64,000 nt of DNA from Pedobacter punctiformis (GCF_027213715.1 NZ_JAPWGM010000006.1:248001-312000); one strand, 5' to 3'. Shown: positions 24,867 through 34,172, numbered from the stretch's first letter. Numbers and translations are program-made. Notes: generated from the sequence alone by a model not told the origin.

Positions 24867-25520
24867 TTAATTGTTTAATTCCTGAGCTAAATCGTTTGAA
24901 GAAAAATTGCTCAATATATAGTTTTCCATTTCTGTATCTGACGCAGAAGTAGTTTTTGTATCTGGTTTTGTGGTATTTTCTGCTTCTAAATGATCGATGA
25001 TGGTACTTTCATCAATATCATAAAGCATTTGTTCATTAGCAAACTCTGCAGATTGAATCTGATTTGCAGAACTTCCCTGATTTTGGTAAAGATAAAACCC
25101 AAAAGAAGAGATTAAAAGAAAACAGGCTGCGCTTGCATATTTAACTAAATTTCTGCTCCAAAGGGAAACCACTTTAGCTTCTTTTTTCGGTTCTGAAGCT
25201 TCAATTTTGCCGGCAATTCTACTTTGTAAGGTATCAAAATAATTTTCAGGTACTCCGAATGTGCTTTCTGCTTTAGGCATTGCGGCCAATGCAATTTTGG
25301 TTTCAATACGTTCTGTTAGTTCTTCAAAATAATTTTGCGGAACTTTAAAGGCATTTACATCTGTTTTTTGCTTTAATCCATCCACAAAAATGGATGAAAA
25401 AATCGTTTCACCGAAATTATCGAAATATCCATCAGGAACACAAAAAGGATTACGCCTGCTCATTGCCGCCAGGGCAGGGGCTTCATTAATCCAATCGTTA
25501 TTTTCTATATTTTCATTCAT
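24867..25520 (-). CDS. putative membrane-anchored anti-sigma factor with three VP-x2-YF repeats
   Basis: About 217 residues from the ATG at 25520; an alternative ATG at 25538 would add 6. The cytoplasmic N-terminal part holds three related motifs: NPFCVPDGYFDNFGETI, NAFKVPQNYFEELTERI and STFGVPENYFDTLQSRI. A single membrane helix (about 125-143) follows, then a short acidic periplasmic tail rich in Thr and Asp. Being directly downstream of the sigma gene and having one membrane helix suggest an anti-sigma factor, but the usual zinc-binding anti-sigma motif is absent. The repeats may be the sigma-binding units; this is inference. Confidence 0.7.
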   Translation of the reverse strand: MNENIENNDWINEAPALAAMSRRNPFCVPDGYFDNFGETIFSSIFVDGLKQKTDVNAFKVPQNYFEELTERIETKIALAAMPKAESTFGVPENYFDTLQSRIAGKIEASEPKKEAKVVSLWSRNLVKYASAACFLLISSFGFYLYQNQGSSANQIQSAEFANEQMLYDIDESTIIDHLEAENTTKPDTKTTSASDTEMENYILSNFSSNDLAQELNN

Positions 25521-25553
25521 CACAGATATATGATACAATTCAGATCAAAAGGT

Positions 25554-26114
25554 TTAATAGTCTATTTCATCATTTGTGATAATTGCTTCAATTTTTTTTG
25601 CAGCAATGTGAAATGATGCTTTTAAGGCTCCAACTGAAGTGCCTAAAACTTCAGATATTTCTTCATATTTCATATCATCAAAATATTTCATATTGAAAAT
25701 AATCCGTTGTTTTTCGGGTAAGGTTAAAATGGCTTTCTGAAGTTTAAGCTCTAATTTATCTCCATTAAAATAAGAAGATGCGACAAGATTATCTGCCAGT
25801 TCAGATGATACTTCATCTAAAGGCGTATTGTTTCGCTGCTTTTGCTTATTTAAAAAAGTAATAGATTCGTTTGTCGCGATCCGGTAAATCCAGGTGTACA
25901 GTTGGGAATCACTTCTGAATTTATCCAGGTTTTTCCAAACTTTAACAAATACTTCCTGTATCAGGTCGTCACAATCATCATGATTGAGCACCAACCGCCT
26001 GATGTGCCAGTATATTTTTTGCTGATATTTTTTTAAAAGCAGGTTAAAGGCTTCATTTCGAGTTTTCTCGACAGCAAACATTGCAAGAATTTCTGAATCT
26101 TCAACTTGTTTCAT
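25554..26114 (-). CDS. ECF subfamily RNA polymerase sigma factor
   Basis: A 186-residue sigma factor. Region 2 includes DDLIQEVFVKVWKNLDKFR followed by LYTWIYRIATNESITFL. Region 4 includes LPEKQRIIFNMKYFDDMKYE and the helix-turn-helix EISEVLGTSVGALKASFHIA. It heads a three-gene stress or signalling unit with the putative anti-sigma and the exported helical protein. Its target promoters are unknown, and it may autoregulate, as many ECF factors do. Confidence 0.94.
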   Translation of the reverse strand: MKQVEDSEILAMFAVEKTRNEAFNLLLKKYQQKIYWHIRRLVLNHDDCDDLIQEVFVKVWKNLDKFRSDSQLYTWIYRIATNESITFLNKQKQRNNTPLDEVSSELADNLVASSYFNGDKLELKLQKAILTLPEKQRIIFNMKYFDDMKYEEISEVLGTSVGALKASFHIAAKKIEAIITNDEIDY

Positions 26115-26141
26115 TAAAGCCTTTGCTTTATATAACTACAA

Positions 26142-26190
26142 AGACACAAAACTTGCAAAGCTTTATTATCGCTTCGTAAGCTTTGTGTCT
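26142..26190. repeat. inverted repeat upstream of the ECF sigma gene
   Basis: Outer arms AGACACAAA (26142-26150) and TTTGTGTCT (26182-26190) enclose inner arms AAAGCTT and AAGCTTT. It lies between the sigma start and the end of the transketolase gene, and could be a weak terminator for an upstream transcript or an operator. Confidence 0.45.
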
Positions 26191-26209
26191 GAGCGGTTTG
26201 TTCTTATAA

Positions 26210-27166
26210 TTATTTTTTTCTGCTGATTACCTTTTGTACAGCTTCAACAATGTTTACAGCATCTAAGCCATATTTAGCCATTAACTGATCTGGTGTACCG
26301 CTTTCGCCAAAAGTATCATTGGTTGCAACAAACTCTTGTGGACTTGGTAATTCAGTTGTTAATAAACGGGCAACACTTTCGCCTAAACCACCAAATTTGT
26401 TATGTTCTTCGCAAGTGACTACACAACCGGTTTTCTTAACAGATTTTAAGATTGCTTCCTCATCCAAAGGTTTAATGGTGTGGATATTTATAATTTCTGC
26501 ATCTATACCCAATTCTGCTAATTTTTCGCCAGCTTCAATTGCTTTCCAAACCATGTGGCCGGTGGCAATAATGGTTACATCGGTACCTTCGTTAACCATC
26601 CATGCTTTACCAATCTCAAATTTTTGATCAGGATCTGTAAATACAGGAATAACCGGACGACCGAAACGTAAATAAACAGGGCCTTCGTATTCGGCAATGG
26701 CTAATGTTGCGGCTTTAGTCTGGTTATAATCACAAGGATTAATCACCACCATACCCGGTAACATTTTCATTAAGCCTATATCTTCTAAAATTTGGTGGGT
26801 GGCACCGTCTTCACCCAGAGTTAAACCAGCATGTGAAGCACAAATTTTAACGTTTTTATTTGAATAAGCTACTGACTGACGAATCTGATCGTAAACACGA
26901 CCTGTAGAGAAGTTAGCAAAAGTACCTGTGAAAGGAATTTTACCGCCAATTGTCATACCTGCTGCTATACCGATCATGTTTGCTTCAGCAATACCAACCT
27001 GAGTAAAACGCTCAGGGAAATCTTTAATAAAAGCATCCATTTTTAATGAACCAACCAAGTCGGCACATAAAGCCACAACATTTTCGTTTTTCTTTCCAGC
27101 TTCATGTAAGCCAGCTCCAAAACCAGAACGTGTATCTTTTTTCTCTGTGTATGTATATTTTTTCAC
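26210..27166 (-). CDS. transketolase, C-terminal (pyrimidine-binding plus C) subunit
   Basis: A 318-residue protein covering the second half of a classical transketolase. It has the pyrimidine-binding domain (GFGAGLHEAGKKNENVVALC, and GIAEANMIGIAAGM with the catalytic Glu) and the C-terminal domain (DAEIINIHTIKPLDEEAILK). It pairs with the N-terminal subunit encoded 131 nt upstream to form a split thiamine-diphosphate enzyme of the non-oxidative pentose phosphate pathway. Split forms are widespread in Bacteroidota and archaea. DXS-like or other two-component TPP enzymes are less likely given the lengths. Confidence 0.9.
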   Translation of the reverse strand: MKKYTYTEKKDTRSGFGAGLHEAGKKNENVVALCADLVGSLKMDAFIKDFPERFTQVGIAEANMIGIAAGMTIGGKIPFTGTFANFSTGRVYDQIRQSVAYSNKNVKICASHAGLTLGEDGATHQILEDIGLMKMLPGMVVINPCDYNQTKAATLAIAEYEGPVYLRFGRPVIPVFTDPDQKFEIGKAWMVNEGTDVTIIATGHMVWKAIEAGEKLAELGIDAEIINIHTIKPLDEEAILKSVKKTGCVVTCEEHNKFGGLGESVARLLTTELPSPQEFVATNDTFGESGTPDQLMAKYGLDAVNIVEAVQKVISRKK

Positions 27167-27297
27167 GATGTTTTATATTTTTTATTTAACTGCGTTCAAG
27201 CTTGCTTCGCAGGTTTTCATAAACCAAATCCCTGATGGGACTTTATTTGTTAGTGTGAAATGTTATTTTAATTTTGCCAAAGGTGTAAAGGAAGATT

Positions 27298-28143
27298 TTA
27301 GTAATCTCCCAAAGTTTCTGGTAATTGCGCTAAAGCGGCAGCCAATTGCTCATCATTTGGAGCGGTACCATGCCATTTGTGCGATCCCATCATATAATCT
27401 ACACCAGCACCCATTTGAGTACTCATTAAATTTAAGATTGGTTTACCTTTTCCTGTTAACGTTTTAGCATAATGTAAACCTTCTACAATGGCTTGCATAT
27501 CGTTACCATCGGTATTAATTACATGCCATCCGAAAGCTTCAAATTTAGCTTGCAAACTATCTAAAGAAAGAACTTTATCTGTTGGCCCGTCAATTTGCTG
27601 ACCGTTATAATCAACAGTGCAAATCAGATGGTCTAATTTATGGAAAGGGGCAAACATAGCTGCTTCCCAGTTTTGGCCTTCCTGTAACTCTCCATCACCA
27701 TGTAAAGTAAACACATAAGAATTATCGCCGTTTAATCTTTTTGTTAAAGCTGCTCCAATTGCTACAGACATGCCCTGACCTAATGAACCAGATGCAACAC
27801 GTACTCCCGGAAGGTGCTCGTGTGTAGTTGGGTGACCTTGTAATCTTGAATCAAGTTTACGGAAAGTAGCCAATTCAGATTTATCGAAATACCCTGCATG
27901 GGCTAAAGTACTGTACCAAACCGGAGAAATGTGGCCGTTTGAAAGGAAGAATAAATCCTCACCAATACCGTCCATTGTAAACTCTTTTTTGTGGTTTAAA
28001 ACTTCGAAATATAATGCTGTAAAAAAGTCTGTGCAGCCTAATGAACCACCCGGGTGGCCAGATTGACATCCGTGAACCATTCTTACAATATCTCGTCTTA
28101 TCTGCGAAGCAATATCTTCTAATTCTTTAATTGTATGTTTCAT
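27298..28143 (-). CDS. transketolase, N-terminal (TPP-binding) subunit
   Basis: A 281-residue protein holding the diphosphate-binding domain. The thiamine motif runs GDGELQEGQNWEAAMFA to VDYNGQQ; active-site segments CQSGHPGGSLGCTDFFTALY and GSLGQGMSVAIGAAL are visible. The 131-nt gap to the second subunit is longer than usual for a split pair but holds no other gene. A good promoter is visible just upstream. Confidence 0.92.
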   Translation of the reverse strand: MKHTIKELEDIASQIRRDIVRMVHGCQSGHPGGSLGCTDFFTALYFEVLNHKKEFTMDGIGEDLFFLSNGHISPVWYSTLAHAGYFDKSELATFRKLDSRLQGHPTTHEHLPGVRVASGSLGQGMSVAIGAALTKRLNGDNSYVFTLHGDGELQEGQNWEAAMFAPFHKLDHLICTVDYNGQQIDGPTDKVLSLDSLQAKFEAFGWHVINTDGNDMQAIVEGLHYAKTLTGKGKPILNLMSTQMGAGVDYMMGSHKWHGTAPNDEQLAAALAQLPETLGDY

Positions 28144-28169
28144 TAAAATAAGCGGTTGTTGTTATATAA

Positions 28170-28177
28170 CAAAGGTA
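28170..28177 (-). promoter_or_regulatory. promoter -7 element of the split transketolase operon
   Basis: On the minus strand, TACCTTTG matches TAnnTTTG exactly and ends 26 nt before the ATG at 28143. Confidence 0.5.
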
Positions 28178-28200
28178 ATATTTTACCTGCTATATCATAA

Positions 28201-28665
28201 TTAGTTATTGATTAAATCGAGTACTTGCTGTGTTGAGTTTTTTGTATCTACTTTTTTAATAATATGTGCTATTTTACCTGCTCCATCAATCACAAAAGTA
28301 GTTCTTACGGTACCCATATATTTTTTGCCGTACATATTTTTTTCTGCCCAAACCCCGTAGTCATTTACGATTTTCTGGTCAGCATCTGCAAGCAGGGTAA
28401 AGGGTAAATTATGTTTGGTTACAAATTTCTGATGTGATTTTTCATCATCAACACTCACCCCCAAAACAATAATGCCTTTAGCCGTCAGGCCCTGGTAGTT
28501 ATCCCTGAAATCGCAGGCTTCGGCTGTACAGCCGGGGGTATCATCCTTTGGGTAAAAATAAAGTATAACAGTTTTACCTTTGTAATCACTTAAAGAAATA
28601 GAATTTCCATTTTGGTCTTTTGCTGTGATAGCTGGTGCCTGATCACCTTCTTTTAACTCTGCCAT
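28201..28665 (-). CDS. bcp: thioredoxin-dependent thiol peroxidase (Bcp/PrxQ)
   Basis: A 154-residue peroxiredoxin of the Bcp type that reduces hydroperoxides using thioredoxin. The peroxidatic Cys46 and resolving Cys51 are in DDTPGCTAEACDFRDN, with the Bcp spacing of five. The core runs KGKTVILYFYPK to ISLSDY. The length is standard. It is cytosolic, with no signal peptide. Confidence 0.96.
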   Translation of the reverse strand: MAELKEGDQAPAITAKDQNGNSISLSDYKGKTVILYFYPKDDTPGCTAEACDFRDNYQGLTAKGIIVLGVSVDDEKSHQKFVTKHNLPFTLLADADQKIVNDYGVWAEKNMYGKKYMGTVRTTFVIDGAGKIAHIIKKVDTKNSTQQVLDLINN

Positions 28666-28764
28666 TTTATTTATAATTAATTTATTTCACCATGTTTATT
28701 GCCAGGCTAAGTTACCAATACCTATGGCTAACCGTAAGCAAATCAACAATTAATTGGAATAATT

Positions 28765-30498
28765 TTACTTAAAAAAGGAAATTGAATATCGCTTTACATT
28801 ATCCTTCATATCCGCAACAACCAATTCGAAAGTATGTTTCCCCTTGGCTGTTCTTTCATCAAAGCTGTGCCACAGCGTTGCTGATTTTGTATCAAATTCC
28901 ATTAATACCCATTTGCCATCTATATAACCGTTAAAACTTTTAATCCCCGAAAGGTTATCGCTGATTTTAAAGGTCATTTTAGAAAGGCTGGCCATGTTTT
29001 TTCCATCGGCAATATTAACGGGTGTAATATTTGGTGCAATGCTGTCGACAGAAATAAAGAAAGCACCAAAACTTTTAGGATTGGCTTTTACATAACCATT
29101 TTCATAATAACCACCTTGAGCAGAACGGTTTGCATTTACGATTAAAGCTTTATTCCTCATGTTTTCCGGTAAATTATCGGCTTTAATCCACAGTTCAAAA
29201 CCCACATGAAGGGGGGTATAGGTATTTTGTATCTGGTGCATAGCCGACCAGGCATTGACCGTTGGTTTAGGCAAAAGTTTATAAATGAAATTTAAATCAT
29301 TGTATAAAGTTCCTTTTGGTAACAGCACCTTAATGCTCTCTGTATTAAACTCATTTACTTTGTTATACGGAAAAATAGTTCCTTTTGTTTCAGCTGGAGA
29401 AAGTACTGCAGCATTACCGGCGTTAACCGCAAAAGATAATACAGATGCGTTCCCTTTTGAATCTGTAATCACATAGCGAAGCTGATGTACAGCACCATCT
29501 GTAAAATTAATCCGTCCGTTATTTACCAGGTTGCTGTATATTTTTAGCGGGTTTCCGGGGTCAACAAAACTTTTCTGAATACTTCTTTTGGTATTTAAAT
29601 AGGTAGGATAATCAGTATGCGAATTTATGGCCTTACTATCTTCAAATGCAAAACGTTCTAAAGCAGAAGTATAAACCATTTTGCCATTTACTTCCAGTTG
29701 AATAGAATAGACGCCATTAATACCTGATAAACCATTGTGTTTGTCGGTAGTAACTACACCAAAGCCAACCTCACCACTTAAATTTAACGGGGCAGATGTT
29801 TTATAAACGCCATTTGCTCCGCTAATGGCAATAGCTTCTTTTGGTGTAAACTCGCTAAAAGATTTGCCATTAAGACGGTAAACATATAAACCATGGATGA
29901 CCGGAGGAATATTATCCGGAATATTGATGCCGAAAAACTGAGGATTTATGGTTTCTTCGGTTTTGGTATCTCTGATTTCGAAGTGTAAATGCGGTCCGCC
30001 GGAACTGCCACGATTGCCAGACCAGGCAATAATATCTCCTTTGTGTACCGGAATTAATGTGGCATCAGGAAATTCGTCTATTTCAAAAGATTTTTTCTCG
30101 TATTCGAGGTTTTTTACAATCGTTGCAATTTTAGGTGCAAAACGTTGCAAGTGACCGTAAACTGTGGTAAATCCGTTTGGATGATTGATATAAATTGCCT
30201 GCCCGAAACCACTATTTTGCACGCGGAGCCTTGATATGTAGCCATCTGCAACTGCATAAACCGGATAACCTTCGCGTTGATTTGTTCTGAAATCTATTCC
30301 CGAATGAAAATGGTTCCCCCTGATTTCACCGAAAGAGCCCGCAAGTGCAGGAGGTGTGATATCCAAAGGCTGTCTGAAATCTGTGATGGGATATTTATTG
30401 GTGCTAAATATTTGCTGTGCTTTTGTTAGTGGGGTAATTAAAATATTTAAAACGAAAAGGGAGATGTAGATTTTAAAATTGAATGGTCTTTTACACAT
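28765..30498 (-). CDS. M23 family metallopeptidase with C-terminal Ig-like regions
   Basis: A 577-residue exported protein (signal peptide to about residue 27, TKAQ). The M23 peptidase domain sits at the N-terminus of the mature part (about 55-200). Zinc ligands are visible in NHFHSGIDFRT and in GPHLHFEIRDT, with GHLQRF between them. The remaining 370 residues look like beta-sandwich domains of unknown role. It probably cuts peptidoglycan cross-links in the periplasm or at the surface. Its start lies 3 nt after the stop of the FAH-family gene, so the two are co-transcribed. Confidence 0.9.
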   Translation of the reverse strand: MCKRPFNFKIYISLFVLNILITPLTKAQQIFSTNKYPITDFRQPLDITPPALAGSFGEIRGNHFHSGIDFRTNQREGYPVYAVADGYISRLRVQNSGFGQAIYINHPNGFTTVYGHLQRFAPKIATIVKNLEYEKKSFEIDEFPDATLIPVHKGDIIAWSGNRGSSGGPHLHFEIRDTKTEETINPQFFGINIPDNIPPVIHGLYVYRLNGKSFSEFTPKEAIAISGANGVYKTSAPLNLSGEVGFGVVTTDKHNGLSGINGVYSIQLEVNGKMVYTSALERFAFEDSKAINSHTDYPTYLNTKRSIQKSFVDPGNPLKIYSNLVNNGRINFTDGAVHQLRYVITDSKGNASVLSFAVNAGNAAVLSPAETKGTIFPYNKVNEFNTESIKVLLPKGTLYNDLNFIYKLLPKPTVNAWSAMHQIQNTYTPLHVGFELWIKADNLPENMRNKALIVNANRSAQGGYYENGYVKANPKSFGAFFISVDSIAPNITPVNIADGKNMASLSKMTFKISDNLSGIKSFNGYIDGKWVLMEFDTKSATLWHSFDERTAKGKHTFELVVADMKDNVKRYSISFFK

Positions 30499-30501
30499 GC
30501 T

Positions 30502-31113
30502 TTACTTCACATCAAAATTTAAGAGTTGTTTACCTTCTAACCAGGCTTCCAGTTTATCACCTTTATTTACTTTGCCTACACCTTCAGGCGTACCCGTAAA
30601 AATTAAATCGCCTTTTTTTAAGGTAATGTATTGCGAAACGAAACTGATTATCTTCTCAAACGAGAACAAAAGATCTTTAGTGTAACCCTTTTGTCTGGTT
30701 TCGTTATTTACTTTTAACTCAAAGTTTAAATCGTAAAGGTTTTCAAAATCACTTTTTGGAATAAAAATACTAACCGGAGCAGAGTTATCAAATGCTTTGG
30801 CAAGTTCCCAGGGTAATCCTTTTTCTTTATGTTTAGTCTGAATATCACGGGCAGTAAAATCTACACCTAAACCAATTTCATCATAATAATTTGATGCGAA
30901 CTTTTCTGCAATGTGTTTTCCTTCTTTACAAACTTTTAAAACAACTTCCAGTTCATAATGAACATCGTCAGAAAAATCAGGAATGTAAAAAGGTTTATTG
31001 TCTTTTAATATTGCCGTGTCGGGTTTTAAAAATATAACCGGGGTAGTGGGAACAGGATTATTTAACTCTTTGGCATGCTCAGCATAATTTCGGCCAATGG
31101 CTATAATTTTCAT
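30502..31113 (-). CDS. fumarylacetoacetate hydrolase family protein
   Basis: A 203-residue single-domain member of the FAH superfamily, near the YcgM/FAHD1 length. Typical segments are AIGRNYAEHAKELNNPVP, the metal-binding HYELEVVLKV, GVDFTARDIQTKHKEKGLPW and GDLIFTGTPEGVGKV. Members hydrolyse acylpyruvates or decarboxylate oxaloacetate; the substrate here is undetermined. It is cytosolic and heads a two-gene unit with the M23 peptidase. Confidence 0.93.
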   Translation of the reverse strand: MKIIAIGRNYAEHAKELNNPVPTTPVIFLKPDTAILKDNKPFYIPDFSDDVHYELEVVLKVCKEGKHIAEKFASNYYDEIGLGVDFTARDIQTKHKEKGLPWELAKAFDNSAPVSIFIPKSDFENLYDLNFELKVNNETRQKGYTKDLLFSFEKIISFVSQYITLKKGDLIFTGTPEGVGKVNKGDKLEAWLEGKQLLNFDVK

Positions 31114-31229
31114 TCGTATTATTGTAAAGAACCTGCACCGTTTGAAATAGAAATGCAGGCGAATTTAAAAATTGACAATTATAAGGAACAGATTAGCTGT
31201 CCTGTTCAAAAATAGAAAAGAAAATGGTG

Positions 31230-31760
31230 TTATAAAACAGATATTCTTTTTACCTGGCTTTCTGAGCCTGCAATTACTCTTAAAAAGTAAATTCCGGCAT
31301 TTAAGCGGCTTGGAATGGTGAAAGATTTGGTAATTTCTCCGGCGCTTAAGCGTTCATTAGATAAGGTTACAACTTCGTTTCCTAACAAATCCATTATTTT
31401 AATGCTTACCTGAGTATCTTTACCTAAAGATAAAATAATGTTCAGTTGATCTTCAACCGGGTTAGGATAAATTTTAACAATGGTTAAAAGCTTGTCTTTA
31501 TTTACGGTTACGCCAGCAGGTTTTGTTGTATTGGAATAGGTATTAAACATACCGGCTCCTCCTATAGAAAGAAATGAAGGTTTGTAAGGTTGTATGTTTG
31601 CTTTGATTTCCGGAACGCGGCTAACCTTTTTAGTCCTTGGCTTTAAACCAATTTTTAAACTGTCCGTTTGTGCCCAAGAATTTACGCTGCATAACAGTAC
31701 AATACACAATGTGCATGCAAGTTTTAGGAGAAGCGTTATCTTAGTACTGAGTTTCATCAA
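31230..31760 (-). CDS. secreted protein with a type IX secretion C-terminal sorting domain
   Basis: A 176-residue protein with a signal peptide (about 1-30, ending SWAQ). A short spacer region precedes a type A T9SS sorting domain over about the last 75 residues: VKIYPNPVEDQLNIILS, IKIMDLLGNEVVTLS, LNAGIYFLRVIAG and the terminal KRISVL. The mature cargo outside the sorting domain is only about 70 residues and has no known domain. It fits with the PorT and DUF6089/PorG-like genes elsewhere in the window. Confidence 0.88.
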   Translation of the reverse strand: MMKLSTKITLLLKLACTLCIVLLCSVNSWAQTDSLKIGLKPRTKKVSRVPEIKANIQPYKPSFLSIGGAGMFNTYSNTTKPAGVTVNKDKLLTIVKIYPNPVEDQLNIILSLGKDTQVSIKIMDLLGNEVVTLSNERLSAGEITKSFTIPSRLNAGIYFLRVIAGSESQVKRISVL

Positions 31761-31882
31761 ATTTATATAGCAAATGTATTAATTTAAAACAAAGAAATTA
31801 AACATTTTGTTTAAAAGCCACAATTTAACACATTTTAACATAAAAAAATGTATTTCTTTGTGTTAAAAATACACAATAAATT

Positions 31883-31915
31883 GGTTGTTAAATTGTTATA
31901 GTTAGTTTACTTTTG
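31883..31915 (+). promoter_or_regulatory. kup promoter
   Basis: A -33 TTG (31885-31887) and the -7 element TACTTTTG (31908-31915) are separated by 20 nt, the best two-element promoter match in the window. The leader to the GTG start is about 15 nt. Confidence 0.65.
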
Positions 31916-31935
31916 CCGCACTAAAAAATATTAAA

Positions 31936-33915
31936 GTGTCAAATCATAAAAATGTAAATGCATTAACCGCCGGTGGGGTTCTGATTAGTTTAGGAATCGT
32001 ATTCGGAGATATCGGTACTTCTCCCTTATATACGCTGAATGCCATCTTCAAAATTATTTTGGGTGTACATGGCGGTGTTGTTGCAAGTCCAGGGGCAATT
32101 ACGCCGGATGTTGTATTAGGTGTTCTTTCCTGCATCATCTGGACATTAACCTTACAAACAACCATAAAATACGTAATTATTACTTTAAGAGCGGATAATA
32201 AAGGGGAGGGTGGAATTTTCTCTCTTTTTTCTTTAGTACGCAAAAAGGCAAAATGGCTCGTAATTCCGGCAATTGTTGGTGGTTGTGCGCTACTTGCTGA
32301 TGGTATTATTACGCCAAGTATTACGGTAACCTCTGCAATTGAAGGTTTGACCAATAAATTTGATGTGCCGGTTATTCCAATTGTATTAAGCATTTTAACG
32401 GTATTATTTATTATCCAGCAATTCGGAACCAATCTGGTTGGAAAGCTTTTCGGGCCGGTAATGTTTATTTGGTTCGCAGTTTTGGGGCTGCTTGGTTTAA
32501 TGTTTATTGTCAAAGATTTAAGCATTTTAAAAGCACTTAATCCATACTATGCGGTACATCTGTTAGTTACCAATCATAATGCTTTTTATATTTTAGGTGG
32601 TGTATTTTTATGTACAACGGGAGCTGAAGCTCTTTATTCGGACTTGGGTCACTGCGGTAGAAACAACATCCGCATCAGCTGGGTTTTTGTTAAATTAACA
32701 TTGATTCTTAATTATTTAGGACAAGGTGTATGGATTTTGCAAAATTCAAACAGCTTTGTGCCTGGTGCGAAAATGAATCCATTCTTTCAAATTATTCCGG
32801 AGCAATACCAGATTGCGATGGTTATTTTGGCTACCATGGCCGCAATTATTGCCAGTCAGGCCCTAATTAGTGGTTCATTTACTTTAATATCAGAGGCTGT
32901 TCGTTTAAACCTTTGGCCTAAAATCAAAATTATTTATCCAACAGTTTCAAAAGGACAATTATATGTGCCTTCCATTAACTGGATGTTATGGATTGGATGT
33001 TGCGGTATTGTTTTACTGTTCAGAGAATCGGAACGAATGGATGCTGCGTATGGTTTATCAATTACCATTGCCATGTTGATGACGACTATTTTGGTAAGTT
33101 TTTATCTCAGAAGCCGGCGTTTTCCAAAGTATTCAATTTTAATATTCTTTTTAACCTATATCATTATTGAGGGTACATTTTTGGTCAGTAACCTAACTAA
33201 ATTTGTACATGGTGGTTGGGTAACGGTATTAATCGGCTCCTTATTATTTACCATTATGTGGAGTTGGTTTGTTGCTCGAAAAATTAAAAACCGCTTTGTA
33301 AAATATGTCGAAATTGAGGATTATTATGAGATTATTAGTGAATTAAGTAATGATGAAACGGTTCCAAAATATTCTTCTCAGTTGGTTTATTTAACCAGCG
33401 CTAACTTTAAAACTGAAATAGAATCTAAAATTATTTACTCTATTATTCAAAAAGAGCCCAAACGTGCAGATGTGTATTGGCTGGTGCACGTAGATGTAAT
33501 GGACGAACCATATACTTTAGATTATAAAGTTGAATTTTTAATTCCGGGTAAATTAATCCGTATTGATTTTAAACTGGGTTTCAGGATAGAGCAAAGGGTA
33601 AATCTTTTATACCGTAAAGTGGTAGAAGAACTGGTGAAAAATGGCGAAGTGGACATCACAAGTCAATATACATCGTTAAACAAACATAAAATTGCCGGTG
33701 ACTTTAGATTTGTTCTTTTAGAAAAACATCTTTCTAAGTTTACCAAATTGAGTTTCTACGAGCGTACCATCATGGATTACTACTTTATCCTTAAGAAATT
33801 AAGTTTATCTGAAGAACGAAGTTTTGGTTTAGATAGCAGTTATGTAGATGTAGAAAAAGTACCGCTAATTTTTGTAACACCTGATGATATTGAGTTAAAC
33901 AGGCTTCCTGTATAA
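31936..33915 (+). CDS. kup: Kup family potassium uptake protein (GTG start)
   Basis: A 659-residue potassium/proton symporter. The N-terminal hallmark GIVFGDIGTSPLYTLNAIF is clear. About 12 membrane helices reach to around residue 440, then a soluble C-terminal region of about 210 residues. Other Kup marks are RADNKGEGGIFSL and LCTTGAEALYSDLGHCGR. Translation starts at GTG (31936); no in-frame ATG lies in a better place before the conserved region. Its stop codon overlaps by one base the ATG of a 52-residue membrane protein. Confidence 0.95.
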   Translation: MSNHKNVNALTAGGVLISLGIVFGDIGTSPLYTLNAIFKIILGVHGGVVASPGAITPDVVLGVLSCIIWTLTLQTTIKYVIITLRADNKGEGGIFSLFSLVRKKAKWLVIPAIVGGCALLADGIITPSITVTSAIEGLTNKFDVPVIPIVLSILTVLFIIQQFGTNLVGKLFGPVMFIWFAVLGLLGLMFIVKDLSILKALNPYYAVHLLVTNHNAFYILGGVFLCTTGAEALYSDLGHCGRNNIRISWVFVKLTLILNYLGQGVWILQNSNSFVPGAKMNPFFQIIPEQYQIAMVILATMAAIIASQALISGSFTLISEAVRLNLWPKIKIIYPTVSKGQLYVPSINWMLWIGCCGIVLLFRESERMDAAYGLSITIAMLMTTILVSFYLRSRRFPKYSILIFFLTYIIIEGTFLVSNLTKFVHGGWVTVLIGSLLFTIMWSWFVARKIKNRFVKYVEIEDYYEIISELSNDETVPKYSSQLVYLTSANFKTEIESKIIYSIIQKEPKRADVYWLVHVDVMDEPYTLDYKVEFLIPGKLIRIDFKLGFRIEQRVNLLYRKVVEELVKNGEVDITSQYTSLNKHKIAGDFRFVLLEKHLSKFTKLSFYERTIMDYYFILKKLSLSEERSFGLDSSYVDVEKVPLIFVTPDDIELNRLPV

Positions 33916-34073
33916 TGGCAAGAAATAGCTTAATTATACTGGCAATAGTGTTATTTATTGCAGGTCCGGTAGCAAAGGTTAATGGTTTGCAGCATAGCGA
34001 ATATTATCTTATTCTTTCTGCATTAGGATTAGTTATTTTAACCGTTCTGATGTTTAAGAAAAAGTCTTCATAA
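33915..34073 (+). CDS. 52-residue two-helix membrane protein coupled to kup
   Basis: This short gene starts at an ATG that shares one base with the Kup stop (TAATG). It encodes a hydrophobic helix near 4-20 (NSLIILAIVLFIAGPVA), a short polar loop (KVNGLQHSEY), a second helix near 30-47 (YLILSALGLVILTVLMF) and a positive tail KKKSS. The tail suggests the C-terminus is cytoplasmic. A strong terminator lies just after it, so it closes the kup transcript. I do not recognise the family; a Kup accessory role is inferred from coupling only. Confidence 0.7.
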   Translation: MARNSLIILAIVLFIAGPVAKVNGLQHSEYYLILSALGLVILTVLMFKKKSS

Positions 34074-34093
34074 CAAGATTTAGATATAAATGA

Positions 34094-34131
34094 AAAACTC
34101 CTCAGTACGACAAGTGCTGAGGAGTTTTTTT
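34094..34131. terminator. bidirectional terminator between kup unit and amino-acid permease
   Basis: A 12-bp perfect stem (AAAACTCCTCAG / CTGAGGAGTTTT) with a 10-nt loop carries T-runs on both strands. It serves the plus-strand kup unit and the minus-strand permease. Confidence 0.92.
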
Positions 34132-34172
34132 ATAGAGAATGAAATTTATCTCCGATCTTTGATAATGCTTAA

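Noticed and set aside
31944..32525. 193-codon minus-strand open frame inside kup
   Set aside because: It is antisense to the conserved Kup N-terminal helices and has no family features.
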